64,000 bases of DNA from Pseudomonas fluorescens (GTDB lineage Bacteria; Pseudomonadota; Gammaproteobacteria; Pseudomonadales; Pseudomonadaceae), in contig NZ_CABVIR010000001.1 of NCBI RefSeq assembly GCF_902498065.1, positions 186,001-250,000 of the forward strand. Reading direction: 5' to 3'. The position numbers were made by a program, and so were the translations under genes. Under the pieces are notes generated by a model. The model was not told the origin of the DNA. It saw nothing but the letters and a program-made list of their open reading frames with translations, and ran no database searches. This document shows, one piece after another, positions 57,427 to 64,000 of the stretch. The stretch's first letter is position 1; every line of letters starts with the position of its first letter.

Positions 57427-58512
57427 ATGGTAGATCGCTCATCACCGCCCCCCCGGCCCCCCTTGAGTGCCGCGAGCCTGACGTTGCGCCTGGCCGGTAT
57501 TGCCGTGGTGGTCGCTGTCGTGGCCGGGGCTTTTGCCTACGTCAACGCCACCCTTGACCCACAGCGCCTGACGCCGAAAAAACTGATCAATGTGCTGGAA
57601 ACCAACAACGGCGTGCACCCGGGATTCCGGCGTAATCACTCCAAAGGGGTGTGCGTGATCGGGCATTTCGAAAGCAGCGGCGAGGCGCGCAGCTATTCCA
57701 GCGCTCAGGTGTTCAATGAGGCGCGGACCCCGGTGGTCGGACGTTTCGCGTTGCCGGCCGGCAATCCTTACGCACCGGACAACAGCGTGCCGATCCGCAG
57801 CCTCGCACTGCGTTTCACCCAGGCCAACGGCCAACAGTGGCGTACCGGGATGAACAGCATGCCGGTGTTCCCGGTGGGTACGCCCGAAGCGTTTTACCAA
57901 TTGCAGCAGGCCCAGTCGCCTGACCCGGCCACCGGCAAACCGAACCCGGCAGCGGTGCCGGCGTTTTTCGGTGCGCACCCGGAAGCAGCGCCGTTCCTGG
58001 CCTGGATCAAAACCGCCAAGCCATCCGCCAGTTACGTCACGGAAACCTATAACAGCGTCAACGCGTTTTACCTGGTCAACGCCGCCGGGCAAAAACAGGC
58101 CGTGCGCTGGAGCATGGTGCCGTTGGTGCAGGACGCGGCAGGTGCCACGGCGCCGGAGGGCGGCGATTTCCTCGAGAAAGACCTGGTTCAACGGATTGCC
58201 ACAGGGCCGTTGCGTTGGCAGTTGAACCTCACGCTGGCCAACCCCGGTGATCCGGTCAACGACGCCAGCAAGGCCTGGCCCGACGGTCGCAAAGTGGTGA
58301 ACGCTGGCACGCTGGTGCTCGAAAGCACCCAGCCGCAACTGAATGGCGAATGCCGGGACATCAACTACGACCCGCTGGTGTTGCCCGCCGGTATCGAAGG
58401 GTCCGACGACCCGTTGCTCGCCGCTCGTTCAGCCGGTTACGCCAGTTCCTACTTGCGCCGCACCAGTGAAGTCAGCCAGTTGCCCGCCGCCAAACAGGAG
58501 GCTCAACAATGA
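57427..58512 (+). CDS. srpA: Catalase-family peroxidase (SrpA-like), membrane-anchored or exported
   Basis: A 361-residue haem protein of the small catalase-related group. An N-terminal helix (about 17-40) suggests export or anchoring. Typical segments are HPGFRRNHSKGVCVIGHFE, with the distal histidine region, and NYDPLVLPAGI near the C-terminus, with the proximal tyrosine. Full catalases are about 480 residues or more, so this is the minimal peroxidase type. GGAG lies 7 bases before the start. It overlaps the b561 gene by 4 bases. Confidence 0.87.
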   Translation: MVDRSSPPPRPPLSAASLTLRLAGIAVVVAVVAGAFAYVNATLDPQRLTPKKLINVLETNNGVHPGFRRNHSKGVCVIGHFESSGEARSYSSAQVFNEARTPVVGRFALPAGNPYAPDNSVPIRSLALRFTQANGQQWRTGMNSMPVFPVGTPEAFYQLQQAQSPDPATGKPNPAAVPAFFGAHPEAAPFLAWIKTAKPSASYVTETYNSVNAFYLVNAAGQKQAVRWSMVPLVQDAAGATAPEGGDFLEKDLVQRIATGPLRWQLNLTLANPGDPVNDASKAWPDGRKVVNAGTLVLESTQPQLNGECRDINYDPLVLPAGIEGSDDPLLAARSAGYASSYLRRTSEVSQLPAAKQEAQQ

Positions 58513-59054
58513 GCGCCCAACCGAACCACTTCGCGCCGCTGGCGCGACTGCTGCACTGGCTGATGGCGTTGATGATCATTGCCATGCTGTTTATCGGCGC
58601 GGGCATGGTCGCTTCCGTCTCGGAGCGCCATGAGTGGCTGATCCATCTGCACAAACCGTTGGGCATCGCCATTCTGTTGCTGGTGATCGTGCGCCTTGGT
58701 GTGCGCTTTTCGACCCGGCAACCACCGCTGCCGGCAGATTTGCCGGGCTGGCAAGTGCTGGCGGCCAAGGCTTCGCATGTGTTGCTGTACGCCTTGATGT
58801 TTATCCTGCCGCTGCTCGGCTGGGCGATGATTTCTGCGGCGGGCGACCCGGTGATGCTCAGCAGTTCGTTGCAGTTGCCGTCGATCCTCCCGGCCAATGC
58901 ACAGGTGTTTGCGTTCCTGCGCAAGGCGCACGGGTATCTGGCGTATCTGCTGTTTCTGACGGTGCTGCTGCATCTGGCGGCGGCGTTGTTTCACGCGTGG
59001 GTGCGCCGCGATGACGTGCTCGACAGCATGCTGCGGGGCAAGGATCGCGGTTAA
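58509..59054 (+). CDS. Cytochrome b561, partner of the catalase-like peroxidase
   Basis: A 181-residue four-helix b-type cytochrome with histidines in RLLHWLM, LIHLHKPLG, ASHVLLY and KAHGYLAYLLFLTVLLHLAAALFHAW. Translational coupling to the peroxidase suggests that it supplies electrons from the quinone pool to it. It is convergent with the MFS gene (4-base overlap). Confidence 0.9.
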   Translation: MSAQPNHFAPLARLLHWLMALMIIAMLFIGAGMVASVSERHEWLIHLHKPLGIAILLLVIVRLGVRFSTRQPPLPADLPGWQVLAAKASHVLLYALMFILPLLGWAMISAAGDPVMLSSSLQLPSILPANAQVFAFLRKAHGYLAYLLFLTVLLHLAAALFHAWVRRDDVLDSMLRGKDRG

Positions 59055-60256
59055 CCGGTTTGCGTGGCGCATCGTGCCGATGCGCCACTTTTCAGTGTCA
59101 GCCACCAGTAACCCAACGCCATGGCATTGATCCCTGCACCCAACAGGCATACCCCGAGCCACCCGGCCCACGCATACATCGCCGTCGAACCGATCGAACC
59201 CAACGCGCTGCCAATCGAATAGAACAGCATGTAACCGGCGGTGAGGCGGCTTTGCGCTTCGGGTCGCACGCTGTAGATCATGCTTTGGCTGGTCACGTGC
59301 ACGGCTTGCAAGCCAAGATCGAGGGTAATCACGCCCAGCAACAAGGCCCACAAGGAAGATTGGGTCAGGGCGATCGGTAGCCAGGAAACCAGCATCAACA
59401 ACAGTGACAACCCGCTGGTCCACTGGCCCCAGCCGCGATCGGCCAGATGCCCGGCACGTGCGGCGGCCAGTGCTCCGGCGGCGCCGGCCAGTCCGAACAA
59501 GCCGATTTGCGTGTGGGACAGCGACAGCGGCGGGGCGCTCAGCGGCAACACCATGGGCGTCCACAGCACCATGGCGCTGGCGAAGGTCATCAACGCGAGC
59601 ATCGCCCGTTGACGCAGCACCGGTTCTTCCTTGAACAACGTGAACACCGAACCGAGCAATGCCGCGTAGGAACTGACAGGTTGCGTTTCCTCGTGTTTGG
59701 GCAGCACACGCAACAGCAGCAACGCCATCAACAGAGTCAACCCCGCCGACAACAGATAGATCGAGCGCCAGCCCGCCAGATCAGCCATGCCTCCCGCCAC
59801 TGTCCGCGCCAGCAAAATGCCGACGACGATGCCGCTGGTGACCACACCGACCACGCGTCCACGCTGCGCCGGGATGGCCAACGTCGCGGCGTAGGCCACC
59901 AACACTTGTGTGACCACCGCCAGTAATCCGGTCAACGTCATCCCGAGCAACAGCCAGGTGCTGTTCGAGGCTAACGCGATCATCAACAACGCCAGCGCTG
60001 ACAGCAGGGTTTGCGTGACGATCAGGCGTCGGCGGTTCAACAGATCACCGAGCGGCACCAGCAACAACAATCCAATGCCGTAACCGATCTGAGTGAGCGT
60101 GACGACGATGCCGATGGTGGCGGGGTCCATGGCAAACGCCTCGGCCATCGCATCAAGTAAGGGTTGCGCGTAATACACATTGCCGACGGCCAGTCCGCAG
60201 GCGATGGCGAACAGCAACACGACGCCGCTGCTGAGATTTGTTTGAGTGGGCTTCAT
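59051..60256 (-). CDS. MFS transporter (drug/sugar efflux type)
   Basis: A 401-residue carrier with about 12 helices and the motif GDLLNRRRLIV in the 2-3 loop. It is divergent from an HxlR-family repressor gene, an arrangement typical of inducible efflux pumps. The substrate is unknown. Confidence 0.87.
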   Translation of the reverse strand: MKPTQTNLSSGVVLLFAIACGLAVGNVYYAQPLLDAMAEAFAMDPATIGIVVTLTQIGYGIGLLLLVPLGDLLNRRRLIVTQTLLSALALLMIALASNSTWLLLGMTLTGLLAVVTQVLVAYAATLAIPAQRGRVVGVVTSGIVVGILLARTVAGGMADLAGWRSIYLLSAGLTLLMALLLLRVLPKHEETQPVSSYAALLGSVFTLFKEEPVLRQRAMLALMTFASAMVLWTPMVLPLSAPPLSLSHTQIGLFGLAGAAGALAAARAGHLADRGWGQWTSGLSLLLMLVSWLPIALTQSSLWALLLGVITLDLGLQAVHVTSQSMIYSVRPEAQSRLTAGYMLFYSIGSALGSIGSTAMYAWAGWLGVCLLGAGINAMALGYWWLTLKSGASARCATQTG

Positions 60257-60271
60257 GCCGGGCTCCTAAAG

Positions 60272-60326
60272 TGGTTTCTAAATAAAACCAGTTGTACGGT
60301 AAGCAAGCCGGTTTTATATTGCAACC
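60272..60326. promoter_or_regulatory. Putative HxlR operators between mfs and hxlR
   Basis: Inverted repeat TGGTTT (60272-60277) / AAACCA (60285-60290), and a second weaker one GGTT (60310-60313) / AACC (60323-60326), in the 94-base divergent gap. Two similar sites fit dimers of one regulator. Confidence 0.5.
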
Positions 60327-60350
60327 ACATTTGTTTTCGAGAGCGCGGTC

Positions 60351-60797
60351 ATGGCCAAGCGTACAAGCATGGAAAGCGCCGAATGCCCGGTGGCCCGTTC
60401 ACTGGATGCCATCGGCGATTGGTGGTCGTTGCTGATCGTGCGCGATGCGTTCGACGGCATTCGCCGGTTCGGCGAGTTTCAGCGCAACCTGGGCATGGCG
60501 AAGAACATTCTCTCGGCACGATTGCGCACGCTGGTGAGCCACGGGATTTTCGATCTGGTGCCGGCGTCGGATGGCAGCGCGTATCAGGAGTACGTGCTGA
60601 CGGAGAAGGGTAAAGGGCTGTTCCCGCTGATCATCGGATTGCGGCAGTGGGGCGAGGCGTTTTTCTATGAGGATGGGGAGGCGCACTCGCGGGTGGTTGA
60701 CCGAGACCACGGTCGACCGGTGCGGCCATTGGAATTGCGCGCCGAGGACGGGCGATTGCTGGGGCCGGAGGATTGTGTGCGAGTGGCGGCCGAATGA
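60351..60797 (+). CDS. HxlR-family transcriptional regulator
   Basis: A 148-residue single-domain winged-helix regulator with the HxlR hallmark CPVARSLDAIGDWWSLLIVRDAF near the N-terminus. C14 sits in the position used for redox or electrophile sensing in some members. It is divergent from the MFS gene it probably represses. Confidence 0.9.
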   Translation: MAKRTSMESAECPVARSLDAIGDWWSLLIVRDAFDGIRRFGEFQRNLGMAKNILSARLRTLVSHGIFDLVPASDGSAYQEYVLTEKGKGLFPLIIGLRQWGEAFFYEDGEAHSRVVDRDHGRPVRPLELRAEDGRLLGPEDCVRVAAE

Positions 60798-60836
60798 AGC
60801 GTGGCTGCATGCCTGGCATGCAGCCATTGTGGAGGA

Positions 60837-61988
60837 TCAGCGCAAGGTATCGACCATGTCCGCCGCGGTCGTCAGCACATCCTTGCCCAATTGCTTCGAA
60901 CGCTTGCCGGACCAGCCAGTCAACGGATCCGGTTTGTCGTTGTTGTCCTTGAACGGCATCTCCAGGGTCAACGACAGGCAGTCGAATTTCTCGCCGACGC
61001 TGTTGCACGCCAGGGTCATGTTGGCTTTGCCCGGCTCGTCGCGGGTGTAACCGTGCTTGGTCTGGAAGTCCTTGGTCAGGTGCTTCAGATGACTGCGGAA
61101 ATGCTCTTCGAGTTTTTCGATTCGCGGCGTGTAGCCTGGGTTGCCCTCGCAACCGGCGGTGAACACGTAGGGGATTTCTTCATCGCCATGGATGTCGAGG
61201 AACAGGTCCACGCCGTACTTTTCCATTTGCTGTTGTACGAAAAAGACTTCCGGGCTGATTTCCTGGCTGGCGCTCTGCCAGGCGCGGTTGAGGTCCTGAC
61301 CCATGGCGTTGGTGCGCAGGTGACCGTGAAAGGCACCGTCCGGGTTCATGTTCGGCACCAGGTACAGGTCGGCGCTGGCCAGCAGTTTGTTCAGGACGGG
61401 ATCGTCGTGCCTTTCCAGCCGTTCGATCACGCCTTCCATGAACCACTCAGCCATGTGCTCGCCGGGGTGTTGCTGCGCAATCATCCAGACCTTGCGTTGG
61501 CCTTCGGCACCGGTGCCTTTGCGAAGCAGTTGAATGTCACGACCTTCGACACTCTTGCCGGTGGCCAGCAGCTCGGTGCCGGCCTTGGTCAGCGCCTGCT
61601 CGATCAACCAGTCATGGCGGCCACGGCTGTAGGGTTCGAAATAGGCAAACCAGGCGTGAGTCGCGGTGGCTTCGAGGCTGAAACGCAGGCAGTCGCCTTC
61701 GAAAATGGTCGGCACCCGGAACCAGTTGACGTGGTCGTAGGACGCCACTGCCTGATAGCCGTCCCAGGCTTTGTTGTACGAGGACCTGCTGGCATTGTTC
61801 AGACGAAACCAGTGTTCCTGCCCGACGTGCAAACCGCTGGCCTTGAAGTGAAACCACTGAAAATGCGGGCTGCGGGTGTCTGGCTTGATGGCCAGCAATG
61901 CTTGCAACGGATTGCTGATGTCCAGCACTTCAATGTTGCCGCTGTCGAAATTGGCGCTGATGTCGAATGAAGATTTGGCCACGGTCAT
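60837..61988 (-). CDS. M14-family zinc carboxypeptidase (cytosolic carboxypeptidase-like)
   Basis: A 383-residue protein with an N-terminal beta domain (about 1-120) and an M14 catalytic domain. Zinc ligands are visible in QQHPGEHMAEW (H..E) and LDIHGDEE (H), and the general-base glutamate in LTLEMPF. No signal peptide is seen, so it is probably cytoplasmic, as in the bacterial M14D group. Its natural substrate is unknown. Confidence 0.88.
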   Translation of the reverse strand: MTVAKSSFDISANFDSGNIEVLDISNPLQALLAIKPDTRSPHFQWFHFKASGLHVGQEHWFRLNNASRSSYNKAWDGYQAVASYDHVNWFRVPTIFEGDCLRFSLEATATHAWFAYFEPYSRGRHDWLIEQALTKAGTELLATGKSVEGRDIQLLRKGTGAEGQRKVWMIAQQHPGEHMAEWFMEGVIERLERHDDPVLNKLLASADLYLVPNMNPDGAFHGHLRTNAMGQDLNRAWQSASQEISPEVFFVQQQMEKYGVDLFLDIHGDEEIPYVFTAGCEGNPGYTPRIEKLEEHFRSHLKHLTKDFQTKHGYTRDEPGKANMTLACNSVGEKFDCLSLTLEMPFKDNNDKPDPLTGWSGKRSKQLGKDVLTTAADMVDTLR

Positions 61989-62264
61989 AGTCGATTCCTG
62001 AATATGATTTTTATGGCTGATACTTTACACGCTGGGAAGGGAAAAACCGGGGGAAATTGCGGGGTAAAAGGGGGGGGGCGTCTTCCTTGACGCAGACGCA
62101 GCTTAGAGACTGTGCAATTGATTCTCAAGTGCTATTTTCATTCGTTTGGCCCAATGTTGGCGGGCTTCTCTTGCCAATAGATATTCTTTTGATATCATTC
62201 GCGCCATCGAATTTGCAGCACCCAAAGACTTCATTAGCCTGAAGGTAAAGCCAGAATAACTGGC

Positions 62265-62377
62265 AAAAAAAAGACCCGGCAAAAAGCCGGGTCAAAAACC
62301 GTGATTAGCCTGATGAGGAGATAGTCCAGGAGACCGACCTAAGGTCACTTGGACAATCGACTGATCTCGCGACCAGC
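62265..62377 (-). ncRNA. prrF: PrrF iron-responsive small RNA
   Basis: About 113 nt on the minus strand. The conserved PrrF core is visible: CTGGTCGCGAGATCAG near the 5' end, then ACTATCTCCTCATCAGGC, then a terminator (stem GACCCGGC/GCCGGGTC at 62273-62280 and 62286-62293) with a U tract down to 62265. PrrF RNAs pair with mRNAs of iron-using proteins under iron starvation. A Fur-box-like promoter precedes it. Only one copy is seen here, unlike the tandem pair of P. aeruginosa. 61989-62264 holds no other gene. Confidence 0.9.
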
Positions 62378-62381
62378 TGCA

Positions 62382-62413
62382 TGCAATAATAATCATTCTC
62401 GTTTGCAAGTCAA
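62382..62413 (-). promoter_or_regulatory. prrF promoter overlapping a Fur box
   Basis: On the minus strand TTGACT (62413-62408) and TATTAT (62391-62386) are spaced 16 nt. Bases 62382-62400 match the 19-bp Fur consensus at 14 positions by hand alignment, covering the -10. Fur-Fe2+ should therefore block prrF transcription. Confidence 0.78.
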
Positions 62414-62475
62414 ATGATTTTATCTGCGCGATTGGAAAATTCTTTCCCGCGCCCCGCGAAATTTCCCTGCCTGTG

Positions 62476-62817
62476 TTATCCGTGATGATCCTCGTCCAGG
62501 GATCGATCCAGCAACGCCTTGGCCATATCGATCATATGCACCGTCGAAAAGGCCAGATCCCGGTGGGCACCCTGCAGATTGTTCGCCGACTCGTACGCGG
62601 TGGCGGCAGCGCAACGCAACAGGTCTGAAGCACGCACCAGCGCTTCTTCACTGCTGACATTGCGGTTCACATCAAAAAAACGTTCTTCTTCTACCACTTC
62701 GGACACAGCTGGTTTCAAGTAATAGTCCAGGGCGCGCTGCGCGGCGGCCGAGCCTTTTGGCGAGGTGAGGGAGGTGTCGATCTGCATGTCTGGCAAGTCA
62801 TTGCTGGGGATGGTCAT
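62476..62817 (-). CDS. DUF6124 (DUF3077-like) family small protein
   Basis: A 113-residue acidic, mostly helical protein with AAQRALDYYLKPA and SEEALVRASDLLRCAAATAYE, as in the multi-copy DUF6124 family of pseudomonads, which has no known function. Start 62817 (MTIPSNDLPDM) follows ACGGAG. It lies upstream of prrF in the same direction and is divergent from the S24 repressor gene. Confidence 0.75.
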   Translation of the reverse strand: MTIPSNDLPDMQIDTSLTSPKGSAAAQRALDYYLKPAVSEVVEEERFFDVNRNVSSEEALVRASDLLRCAAATAYESANNLQGAHRDLAFSTVHMIDMAKALLDRSLDEDHHG

Positions 62818-62947
62818 GGCGATGGCAAAGCTCCGTGTTAGATTCAAATCCGTGACCCAATCGTAGTACGAACTGTATTTGTGACGAAAATTTAAATACT
62901 ACAAGTTGTGTTTTGCTGGCCGGAGGCGCCCACGTATCGTGCCGCAC

Positions 62948-63595
62948 ATGGATAAATGGATTGAATTGGTCAAGGCCAAGATGAGTGAACTCAAAGTCAC
63001 TCAAGAAATACTCGCCGACCGCCTGGGGATGTCCCAGGGCGGCGTCGGTCATTGGCTGAACAAACGTCGCCAACCCGGCATCGATGACATGAACCGCGTG
63101 TTGCACGCACTGGGCATGGAGTTTCTCGAGGTGGCGCTGGTGATCCGGGAGCCGGACACCCAGAAGGAGGAGAGCCAGGATCTGGTGCGAAAGTACAACC
63201 CGTACTTTCGTTACCCGGTCAGCGACTGGCGCGAATCCTGCGAGGTGCGCGACGGCGAGCCGACGGTCTATGACAAGGCGCGATTCGAACTGACCGACTA
63301 CCACGCTCAGGGCGCGGCATTCTGGTTGACCGTGGTGGGTGATGCGATGACAGCACCGAGCGGCGTCAGTATCGCCGAGGGCATGATGATCCTGGTGGAC
63401 CCGGCCATTGTGCCGGAGCCCGGAAAACTGGTGATCGCCCAATGGCCGGACAGCACTGAAGCGACGTTCCGCAAACTGATCGAAGAGGGCGGGCAGCGTT
63501 ACCTGGTCCCGCTCAATCCGACGTACCCGAAAGCCCTTTACACCAACGCCTGCCGAATCATCGGCGTAGTGGTTCAGGCAACGGCCAGGTTCTGA
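62948..63595 (+). CDS. S24/LexA-like XRE repressor with inactive peptidase site
   Basis: A 215-residue regulator with an N-terminal XRE HTH (about 5-60, TQEILADRLGMSQGGVGHWLNKR) and a C-terminal S24 fold. The catalytic serine of the usual GDSM motif is alanine (VVGDAMTAP, A133), although the lysine is present (K176 in TFRKL). No Ala-Gly or Cys-Gly cleavage dipeptide occurs. RecA-stimulated self-cleavage is thus not expected. It resembles PrtR/cI-type repressors. Start 62948 (MDKWIELVKAKM) is chosen by alignment. Confidence 0.85.
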   Translation: MDKWIELVKAKMSELKVTQEILADRLGMSQGGVGHWLNKRRQPGIDDMNRVLHALGMEFLEVALVIREPDTQKEESQDLVRKYNPYFRYPVSDWRESCEVRDGEPTVYDKARFELTDYHAQGAAFWLTVVGDAMTAPSGVSIAEGMMILVDPAIVPEPGKLVIAQWPDSTEATFRKLIEEGGQRYLVPLNPTYPKALYTNACRIIGVVVQATARF

Positions 63596-63634
63596 TCAGA
63601 TCGGTCCTCGCAAGGCGTAGGACCGATCCTGATT

Positions 63635-64000
63635 TCATGCTTCTTCCAGTTCGACCAACGCACTGCCTTCGCTGACCATCTCGCCTTCCTGGCAATACAG
63701 CGCCTTGATCACCCCGGCGTGTGGCGCACGAATGCTGTGCTCCATCTTCATTGCTTCCAGCACCACCAGTTGCGCCCCGGCTTCGACCGTTTGTCCGGCC
63801 TCCACCAGCACCCGCACGATGCTGCCGTTCATGGGCGCAGTGAGTCCGCCCTGATGGCTGTGACTGGCTTCGACCGCACTGATCGGGTCGTAGGCCTCGA
63901 TGCGGCGCAACTCACCTTCCCATTGCAGATACACCACGTCGCCGCGACGGATTGCCCGATGCTGGCGGCGCACACCGTTGTGTTCGGTCAGCAGTTGCTC
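63635..64000 (-). CDS. liuD: Biotin carboxylase/carrier subunit, probably methylcrotonyl-CoA carboxylase alpha, N-terminal part beyond window
   Basis: The last about 121 residues of a protein running off the right edge. A biotinyl domain with the biotin-lysine motif EAMKMEH is preceded by a linker (GGLTAPMNGSIVRVLVEAGQ). This matches the C-terminus of acyl-CoA carboxylase alpha subunits of leucine breakdown. Because only the carrier domain is visible, propionyl-, geranyl- or acetyl-CoA carboxylase alternatives remain possible. Confidence 0.8.
   Translation of the reverse strand, partial: EQLLTEHNGVRRQHRAIRRGDVVYLQWEGELRRIEAYDPISAVEASHSHQGGLTAPMNGSIVRVLVEAGQTVEAGAQLVVLEAMKMEHSIRAPHAGVIKALYCQEGEMVSEGSALVELEEA

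Noticed and set aside
62057..62242. 61-codon frame upstream of prrF
   Set aside because: It has no good ribosome-binding site or recognisable protein and begins beside a G-rich tract; chance is more likely.

Overview
The window looks like chromosomal DNA of a Pseudomonas, most likely of the P. fluorescens group. The evidence is the conserved order folD - tRNA cluster - tig - clpP - clpX - lon - hupB - ppiD, the PrrF iron-responsive small RNA, the many REP palindromes built on the TGTGGGAGC core, and uniformly GC-rich coding. No prophage, integrase, transposase or CRISPR array was seen. Species assignment is inference, because no database search was possible.

Layout. (1) 1-12.7 kb is core: pbpG (cut by the window edge), folD, four tRNAs (Arg, His, Leu, His), the proteostasis block tig-clpP-clpX-lon-hupB-ppiD, and a lipoprotein gene. 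A degenerate tRNA-Asp-like sequence lies between hupB and ppiD, and lon has a good sigma-32-type promoter. (2) 12.9-15.2 kb holds a very acidic 28-residue protein, an AraC regulator and a membrane-anchored nitrilase-fold protein that lacks the catalytic cysteine. (3) 15.4-31.9 kb is a large hydroxyproline catabolic island. It encodes 4-hydroxyproline 2-epimerase, a three-part HcnABC-like dehydrogenase, a DHDPS-like deaminase, alpha-ketoglutarate semialdehyde dehydrogenase, a fused aconitase-X (cis-3-hydroxyproline dehydratase type), a second proline-racemase-fold enzyme, a Pyr2C/Pip2C reductase, an ABC importer, an MHS-type symporter and two regulators. A near-identical palindrome (TCGTATACGA) occurs before three of its genes and is probably the GntR operator. 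(4) 32.1-35.8 kb holds fadH, a PLP enzyme and a cytochrome b561. (5) 36.0-43.1 kb is a phosphonate region: phnX, phnW, two LysR regulators, an OPA-type MFS carrier and a FAD amine oxidase. (6) 43.1-46.6 kb holds an orphan VgrG-like gene, a YebC-family gene and zapE.

(7) 46.8-55.9 kb carries a Pot-type ABC importer co-directional with a second HcnABC-like oxidoreductase set, plus an IclR regulator; the substrate is unknown. This operon is interrupted by an exact 135-bp tandem array (ten full copies and an eleventh diverged one). Each copy carries two opposed REP palindromes. (8) 56.0-59.1 kb is an ECF sigma/anti-sigma pair divergent from a catalase-like peroxidase and a cytochrome b561. The same bipartite promoter motif with the same spacing stands before both transcription units. 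(9) 59.0-64 kb holds an MFS exporter with its HxlR regulator, an M14 carboxypeptidase, the PrrF small RNA with a Fur-box-like promoter, a DUF6124-type small protein, an S24-type repressor lacking its catalytic serine, and the 3' end of a biotin carboxylase subunit gene (liuD-like).

In the hydroxyproline island, the epimerase would convert trans-4-L-hydroxyproline to the D form and the HcnABC-like complex would oxidise it. The DHDPS-like deaminase would form alpha-ketoglutarate semialdehyde, and the ALDH would yield alpha-ketoglutarate. The aconitase-X and reductase arm would take 3-hydroxyprolines to Pyr2C and then L-proline.
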